Shown in pieces: positions 58,119 to 64,000 of a stretch of 64,000 bases of DNA; the stretch's first letter is position 1; each line of letters begins with the position of its first letter. The stretch comes from Dysidea avara (taxonomy: Eukaryota; Porifera; Demospongiae; Dictyoceratida; Dysideidae): the NCBI RefSeq assembly GCF_963678975.1, contig NC_089275.1, positions 17,372,220-17,436,219 on the forward strand. Reading direction: 5' to 3'. Both the position numbers and the translations under genes were made by a program. A model generated the notes under the pieces. The model saw only the letters and a program-made list of their open reading frames with translations, ran no database searches and was not told the origin of the DNA.

Positions 58119-61100
58119 ATGGAGGCGATTGTCATTAGCTCTGAGTCCAACATAAGTGGTTGCGACTCCGATGATTCTGATTTCGAGAGAGAGATCGAGG
58201 AAGCGAAAAGACGTTCAATACTAGAGTGTAGAAGAGTTGGAGAACGAAGCGATGATGATGTTGGAGAAGGAAGTAGCACAATAAAGGTAACAGCAGTTTT
58301 TAGTACCATGTGTGTTGTGGAGGATAATATTCGAACGAAAATAGGGTATAGAAATATTCCATCTCCATAGTAACAAAAATAGGCACCGTAATTCCTTGAT
58401 TATTATACCGTATGTCGGCCATATTGTTGTTGTCCTCTTGGTGAATGTCTTCTGTATATATGCATGCCAGTGTTGTAAGTGGATCAGTACTGCTGTCCTG
58501 CTAGACCCCTTGACCCAAATAGTAGTCCGTATGTGACCCAGTTTACTGAAAGCAGAGTACACCTATCGGTAGACTTTTAGTCTCCAGTAGTCCCAAGCTC
58601 CTCTGCATAAATATATTTACTCATGTTTTATATTATGCAGACTGACAGACATGTGAAGAAAGAAAATGAAAGTGATGTTTTCCTATTGTAAGTAATTCTG
58701 CTCTGATTTTTATAGCCATATGCATATATATGTATTCCCCAGAGATAAAGATCATGCTAATAGCAGACCAAATGATTTTAGAAGCAGGGAACATGGATTT
58801 GTTTGTGCAATAGATAATGAGGTTACAATTTGATGTCATGTAGTATTAGCTTTACAAGTCTATTGTTTAGGATGAAATAGATGAACCTGCTTTGAGCAGT
58901 GATAGTGATTGTTCCTCTCCAACCATGTGAGGACATTATCACTTGAAATGTATATTGTTATCAACACATTTTTTAGGAGTGAAGTTGATAGAAAATATTT
59001 AAACAACGACAAATGTGTCCCTATTTATGATGTACGTAATATTGGGTGTACCTACAGTGAAGCAGTCAGAGTGCTTTTAGATGGAGATGCTAGTCTGATA
59101 TGTACGAAACAGCCTATTCTTGTTGAAAACAATTATATGTTTCTTGTGGATTTAAATTCGCTCGATGATCCTGATGATATTAAGAGTGATGACTGTGGGC
59201 ATTGGATGCACAATGGTCGCAAATCAATCCATGTTGCTGTGAAGTTTCAAAATGAAAATGTAATAGATGTGCATTCCATTGGAAAGTCAACAACACCAGA
59301 TGAAAATAGTAGAGTATACTGCTTAGTCCGTACATATTATATACATGACCCACACAAGGATTTCAAGAGAATTTTATATCACATTTTTGGTGAGTTTAAA
59401 ATTGCTAGTTACTTTTGTAGTCTGGACATCCTATACATTTTAGTGTATACACACACACCCAGTCACCCACAAGAACATGCCCCCAATGATCCATTACAAT
59501 GGTACTGTGAAAATTACTGTTCTATTTGAGTATTTTGTCTAGGATGTGCATTCTTTCATGTAATTTAGTGAAGTTCTGTATGTAAATATGAACAATATTT
59601 ACTTTTAGATTATCTGAATGCACTCAGAGCCCAATAAGTTCTGATAATAGAGGGACCACTTTTAAAATAACATTTGTTTGCTTGTGTATTATATATAGTA
59701 CATTTCATGTGGCATTACAATGGTTATGTGTATGTATTACTTGTGCATATTGCTTTAACTTTAACATTGTTTTTATCCAGATGCCAACAAAACCAGACAT
59801 CACTTGTGCCTTGTGCAATACTACTTTGACAAGACACCACCCCATAAGATACTTTCTAAAGCACATGGTAACAGTAAAACAGAAAGGCCTTATTGTCGTA
59901 CCATGAAAAGTGTACACAACACATTAAAACAGAGTGTTAGTGCTACACCAAAACAGGCACTTGCTGATTCATTGCATAAGTGTGGAGGATTGCTTGGGGC
60001 TCGTAGTGTGGGATGTCTTCCGAAGAGTCGCAGTCAAGTGAGGTACCACCAGTCAAAAAATAAACAACAATCAGGAACTGACTCGTTGTTTACTGTGATG
60101 CTTCAATGCAAGTCTACTGATGCAAATTCTGATGCTGCATTTGTACGAAGCGTGGTGGCAGCACCAGAACCAATGGCAGTACTAGCCACAAATCGTCAAT
60201 TAAATGACATGGTGAGATTTCTGACTGATCCAAGTCAACATGCAGTGATGGGAATTGACCCTACATTTAATTTTGGTGACTTCAATGTCACACCTATAGC
60301 ATTTCGTTACCTACTTCTGGAACACAGAAAGGAAGGTCATTCACCTATTATGCTTGGCCCACTTCTTGTTCACCAGCAGAAGAAATTTTCATCGTATCAC
60401 TTTTTTGCTTCCACTCTGATAAGTCTCTGTCCTAGTCTTCGAAATATCAAATCTTTTGGTACTGATGGTGAAACACAGCTATTCCAAGCCTTTCAAACTC
60501 AGTTCCCTGAAGCTGTACACTTACGATGCTTTCGTCATTTCCGTGCCAATGTAATTTCCAAGCTAAAAACTCTTGGTGTTTCCTCTGATATGGTTGATCA
60601 TTACATGAAAGATATATTTGGAGCTACCACAGATGGGCTACATGAGATTGGTCTGGTTGACTCTTCAACAGAAGAAGAATTTGATCACAGATTGCAAGAT
60701 CTACAGGGTACTTGGAATAGTCATGAAAGATCTGTCAACCCACATCATGTACCGTCATTCTTCAACTGGTTTGTGAAAGAGAAAGCTGGAGATATTAAGA
60801 GCAGTATGCTATTGTCACTGAGGGAGGCTGCTGGTTTAGGAAGTCCTCCGTCTCCTTTCTACACCAATGCCAATGAAGCTTTGAACAGTATGCTGCATGA
60901 GAAAGTAAAATACAAAAAGTCACAGTGGCATGAATTCAATGAGTCAATGAAGGAATTAGTTACAGAAAGCTATCGTTTGGTTGAACTGGCGGTAATCGAT
61001 ATGGGAGATTTTAAATTCAGACCTCAGTACCAAGACCTGGTTGTAACACAGAGACGATGGTTCCAGATGACCCCCCAGCAACGGAATCACCATCTCTCAA

Positions 61101-62314
61101 AAGTTTCGTCAGCTTCTCTCAAGCAAAATGAATGTACCAATGTTGCCATTTCACTGCCCAGCTTGCCCACCACTCCAGATAATGTGTCATTGTCACTGTC
61201 CTTGGATGATGTGGATATCCCATCTGTACCTAGAAAACTTTTAGAAGGAATGTGGCATAAAGCAGAGAATCTTCTTTGCACCCAAGGCCAGGTTATAGAA
61301 GGTCCTACATCAAGCTCAAACACAAGGTGTTATGTTGTAGTCAGCAATTCATCAGACTGCCCTCATATAATCAAGCAAGGCAAGTCTGGGCAGTTTTCAT
61401 GTGAGTCATCCTGTTTGATGTGGCAGTCTTCCAAAATATGTGCACACTGCATTGCTGCTGCAGAATATTCTCATCAACTGGAAGAATTTTTGGCATGGTA
61501 TAAGAGTTCAAAGTCAAAACCTAATCTTTGTAGGTTGTCAAAAGTAGACATGCCAAAGGGAAGAGGCAGGAAAGGTGATAAGCCACCAAGAAAGAGAAAG
61601 AAGGGAAGTGCAACCTGTTTTGCCTTAGTGGACCGTCAAGCTACAATTTCTCGTGCAGACCAAAATATTTCAGATGTGCCCATGTTATCTGCTAGCTCAA
61701 GCAGCACTGATTGCTCTACATCATTTACTGCACCTCCGTCTCCTCACCCATGGATGTACACACCAATTGAGAGCCAACAGTCATGTTACAATACATCTAT
61801 GCAAAATAATTTTTCTATGGGTTTGTTCTCTCCATATTCTCAAGTTGGATATCAAGCATTTCATACTCCACCTCAGGTGTATCAATCACAGAGTACTCCA
61901 CCATTTGTGCCTCAAGTATACCAGCCACAGAGTTTAGTGTCACGTCAGTCAAGTCCCAGCATACAGCCACAAAGCCATCCTTTTTTTGTCCGTTTCATAA
62001 GCGGGAATATTCGTACATGCCAGGGATGTAGAGAGAGTCTAAGGCTACCAGATGGAACAATTCCAAATCCGCCGAATGATATTGTAGTGGCTCGTCTTGA
62101 AAGAAGACCATACTTTGATCGGAGTAGCGGAGATTGGTGTTTTCCTCGACGAGAAACAAACAGCCATTATCATTTCAAGTTGTCTTGTGTTGTCAAAGCG
62201 GACCCTTTGTTTGTACCCAGCACACTGCAGGTACCACCAGATGTAATTGAAGACCTCACCCCTGATCACCTGGAGTTAGTTGCTGCTGAATTTGGCCTCA
62301 CTATTAGCAGTTAG
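58119..62314 (+). CDS. MULE-family transposase-like protein with SWIM zinc finger, 6 exons, 1098 aa
   Basis: Exons: 58119-58286, 58641-58687, 58743-58821, 58871-58926, 58977-59389, 59781-62314. Introns are GT-AG, all phases agree, total 1099 codons with stop. Exons 1-4 are acidic and Ser-rich. Residues 118-254 hold a module with SDDCGHWMHNG (187-197). Next comes a basic linker (KCGGLLGARSVGCLPKSRSQ). The MULE catalytic core has D414 (GIDPTFNFG), D483 (GTDGE), C504-x2-H507 (RCFRHF) and E620 in the TNANEALN motif, consistent with a DDE active site. A SWIM-like zinc finger follows (C795-x3-C799...C808-x-H810), then a Lys/Arg patch (about 850), a Pro/Gln/Ser-rich stretch, and a C-terminal module FFVRFISGNIRTCQGCRESL...HYHFKLSC. 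It should act in the nucleus, binding and cutting the element's own TIRs. No inactivating change is visible. Confidence 0.86.
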
Positions 62315-62737
62315 TAGGGTATATACTGAACTGGTGTATTCTAACAGTTTAACATTTAGTATTTAGCTATTTTATAGGTCTTGTGGTTATATTGCTTTGT
62401 AGTTCATTTCAGTTCAATTCCAACTAATAGCGTAGTGTGTGTAAATAGCTACAAACTTATAGCTAATCAGTCTGACGGCAGTGATATGCCCAGGGTGGCA
62501 ACTCTACTGACTATTCAGTCCAGCTCTTAACATTTTAGTTTATGTAGATCAGCGTTAGTTTGTATCTCGCCGCCATTAATACTGTTAGCTACAGTGAGAG
62601 TATAGATTCGCGTGTAAACATACCGGTATATTTCCTTCGAAATCACCATCAATCACTCTGGCGATCAGTGGAGAATAGCGCCCTGAGTACAAATGATTCC
62701 TGTGATTGAAGAGCAGAGTCCACGTCCTGTATCCCTA
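62315..62737. other. 3' region of the MULE-type element
   Basis: Non-coding tail between transposase stop and right TIR. TATATTTCCTTCGAAATCACCATCAATCACT and neighbouring sequence show no gene. Confidence 0.5.
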
Positions 62738-62812
62738 GCAAGCGCACCTAAATTTATTGTAGTTGGATACGCGCTCCTCAACAATAAAATTCTGGTCCGG
62801 TCCGGTCCGGGC
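62738..62812. repeat. Right terminal inverted repeat of the MULE-type element
   Basis: AAGCGCACCTAAATTTATTG, then TAGTTGGATACGCGCTCCTC and AACAATAAAATTCTGGTCCG with further GGTCC units. Inverted relative to 57903-57985. Confidence 0.88.
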
Positions 62813-63246
62813 GAATTTTTTTTTTGTACGAGGTTTTGTAACTTTAATATTTCCATTTAATGGTTTTACGGAAATATCCATAAAGTGAACAGATATCAAT
62901 TACTCGACCCTGCACAATCGAACGTAATCATTTTAGTTACACTGTAGACTATACAGCTAGACTCTGTACGTAGTTATGCTTAAGCTTAAACAGTCAGCGC
63001 GTTCACCTTAGGTCATTGAAGGACCCTCCTAGTAATGAATGCTATTTTTAAGACACGCATGCAATTAGCTAGTTAGCTATTCATTGTGTCCCTAGACCTT
63101 AATTGTTCCAAAGTGTCCCAGTGGTTCAAATATAATTGCATGCATTTAAAAAGACACATTGTACATAACTGACTACTACAGCCGTACTGAAATTCCACAA
63201 GACTAACAAGAGTGCAAAAAGTTGGCCACACTGTGATATGATGAGT
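62813..63246. other. No gene recognised
   Basis: Starts with a T-run next to the TIR. Otherwise unassigned spacer between two convergent transposon-type genes. Confidence 0.4.
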
Positions 63247-64000
63247 TCACCATTTTCCAGCATTTTGAAGGCCCTTTGAAACATTGACAGAAAAGTTATG
63301 AGGGCGTTTACCCTTGGGCTCTCTTCTTGATGGCATGTTGTAGCGATTAGTGTCATTTTCTTTTCCTCCGGTACAATTCAATTTTAGCGGTCTCCCTGAT
63401 GTAACTGTTCCTTTACCCCTAGGTGTCCCCTTTCGACGGCGACCTGCAGCAGTTGCCTGCACTGGGATTCTATACCCTCTTCTTAACAAACCAGGTTGAA
63501 CAGTCAACTTTTCCCCTGGAGACCATGCAAATTGATGCAATGCAGAAGCAAGCTTCGCAGTGGTACTACTTGCACACATATCTTGATATCTCTTTACAAA
63601 CTTTTCAATTCCTGAGACCATGTTATAATCTTGATCCTTTTGTTGCAGGTGTTTTGTCATGTCTTCCATTACAACTTTTAGCTGTGACAATGTTTCAGAA
63701 TTCTGGTCAACGTCTGCATCTTCTTCAATTTGCATCTCTTCACTGATTTCACACGTGCCATCCTCAACAACAATTGGGATCACAGCACTCTCTTCTTCCT
63801 CGATCTCAGGGAATTGCCTTTTACTATCACAAAAAGTTTTTTCATCAGATGCCTGCGACACAGCTGCATACATTGACAAGTCAGCCTCTGCCTTTTCTCC
63901 TAATGCTATATATGCCATCAGCTTCCTAGATTCAGGGTGCATGGAAGGAATAAAATTTATACTTGACTTATGAAAGTTGATAGCAACTGCTGCCTGGTGA
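63247..64000 (-). CDS. Transposon-type protein, C-terminal part only (continues past right edge)
   Basis: The minus-strand frame stops at 63247 and stays open without a stop to position 64000, so the first Met at 63942 is internal and at least 251 residues are present. The visible part is acidic first (EIEEEESAVIPIVVEDGTCE; MQIEEDADVD), then a predicted helix (LSQLKVVMEDMTKHLQQK), then SALHQFAWSPGEKL and a basic C-terminus RRGYRIPVQATAAGRRRKGT...GRGKGTVTSGRP. An I-x-VQ-(P/A)-TA-x-x-RR-like block near the C-terminus is familiar from animal transposon-encoded proteins with SWIM/MULE-type cores. The catalytic part would lie outside the window. It is not homologous by eye to the C-terminus of the neighbouring transposase, and the two genes converge. 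Function inferred only from the tail. Confidence 0.6.
   Translation of the reverse strand, partial: HQAAVAINFHKSSINFIPSMHPESRKLMAYIALGEKAEADLSMYAAVSQASDEKTFCDSKRQFPEIEEEESAVIPIVVEDGTCEISEEMQIEEDADVDQNSETLSQLKVVMEDMTKHLQQKDQDYNMVSGIEKFVKRYQDMCASSTTAKLASALHQFAWSPGEKLTVQPGLLRRGYRIPVQATAAGRRRKGTPRGKGTVTSGRPLKLNCTGGKENDTNRYNMPSRREPKGKRPHNFSVNVSKGLQNAGKW

Larger units (their letters stand above)
57903..62812 (+). mobile_element. Apparently intact 4.9-kb MULE-type DNA transposon
   Basis: Terminal inverted repeats lie at about 57903-57985 and 62738-62812. Each starts with tandem GGACC units (four left, three right), then CAGAATTTTATTGTTGAGGA, a short variable patch, and AATTTAGGTGCGCTT. The arms differ at only a few positions. 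They enclose one six-exon gene whose reading frame is open throughout, so this looks like a potentially autonomous element. A direct target duplication could not be found: the outer flanks (TTCGTTAAAA and CGAATTTTTTTT) do not match. The ends may be slightly further out or the TSD eroded. Confidence 0.85.

Noticed and set aside
58677..58927. Direct splice from 58687 to 58871 in the MULE-type gene
   Set aside because: That junction gives an immediate stop; including the 79-bp exon 58743-58821 restores an open frame.
57891..62830. Target-site duplication of the MULE-type element
   Set aside because: No 8-11-bp direct match between the outer flanks could be found by eye.

Overview
This is eukaryotic, animal-type nuclear DNA. 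It is AT-rich by eye, has GT-AG introns, very low coding density, and is packed with small inverted-repeat DNA transposons (MITEs) plus retroelement remnants. The gene content (a mucolipin/TRPML channel, a death-domain exon, a secreted fibrinogen-like protein, and an animal-type MULE transposon gene with a SWIM zinc finger) fits an early-branching metazoan, most plausibly a sponge. The exact taxon cannot be fixed from this sequence alone.

Layout. 1-3.9 kb (minus strand): a decayed Ty3/Gypsy-class LTR element with the unusual domain order gag/CCHC - protease - integrase - reverse transcriptase, its integrase split by a TIR element; it runs off the left edge. 4-34 kb: no host gene recognised. 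This is a mosaic of hAT-like, Tigger/pogo-like and unclassified MITEs, tRNA-derived SINE-like units, two truncated LINEs and microsatellites, many of them nested. Several have target-site duplications (TSDs) readable by eye.

35.1-41.5 kb (plus): an 11-exon TRPML (mucolipin) channel gene, open throughout and predicting 765 residues. 42.66-42.97 kb (minus): terminal exon of a death-domain protein. 43-56 kb: more MITEs, including a 102-bp element that is two perfect 45-bp arms around a 12-bp loop with a 9-bp TSD, three copies of a 300-bp repeat, a kilobase-scale palindrome, a 16-bp minisatellite and a pogo-like MITE.

56.3-57.2 kb (plus): an intronless secreted fibrinogen-domain gene. 57.9-62.8 kb: an apparently intact 4.9-kb DNA transposon with 75-80-bp terminal inverted repeats carrying (GGACC)n, encoding a six-exon, 1098-residue MULE/SWIM transposase-like protein. 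63.25-64.0 kb (minus): the 3' end of a second transposon-type gene that continues past the right edge.

The most interesting objects are the intact MULE-type element, the Gmr1-like gene order of the Gypsy remnant, the family of near-perfect hairpin MITEs with 9-bp TSDs, and a 17-20-bp motif (ACTCTAATAGAACAGTCA) recurring in several repeat families on both strands.
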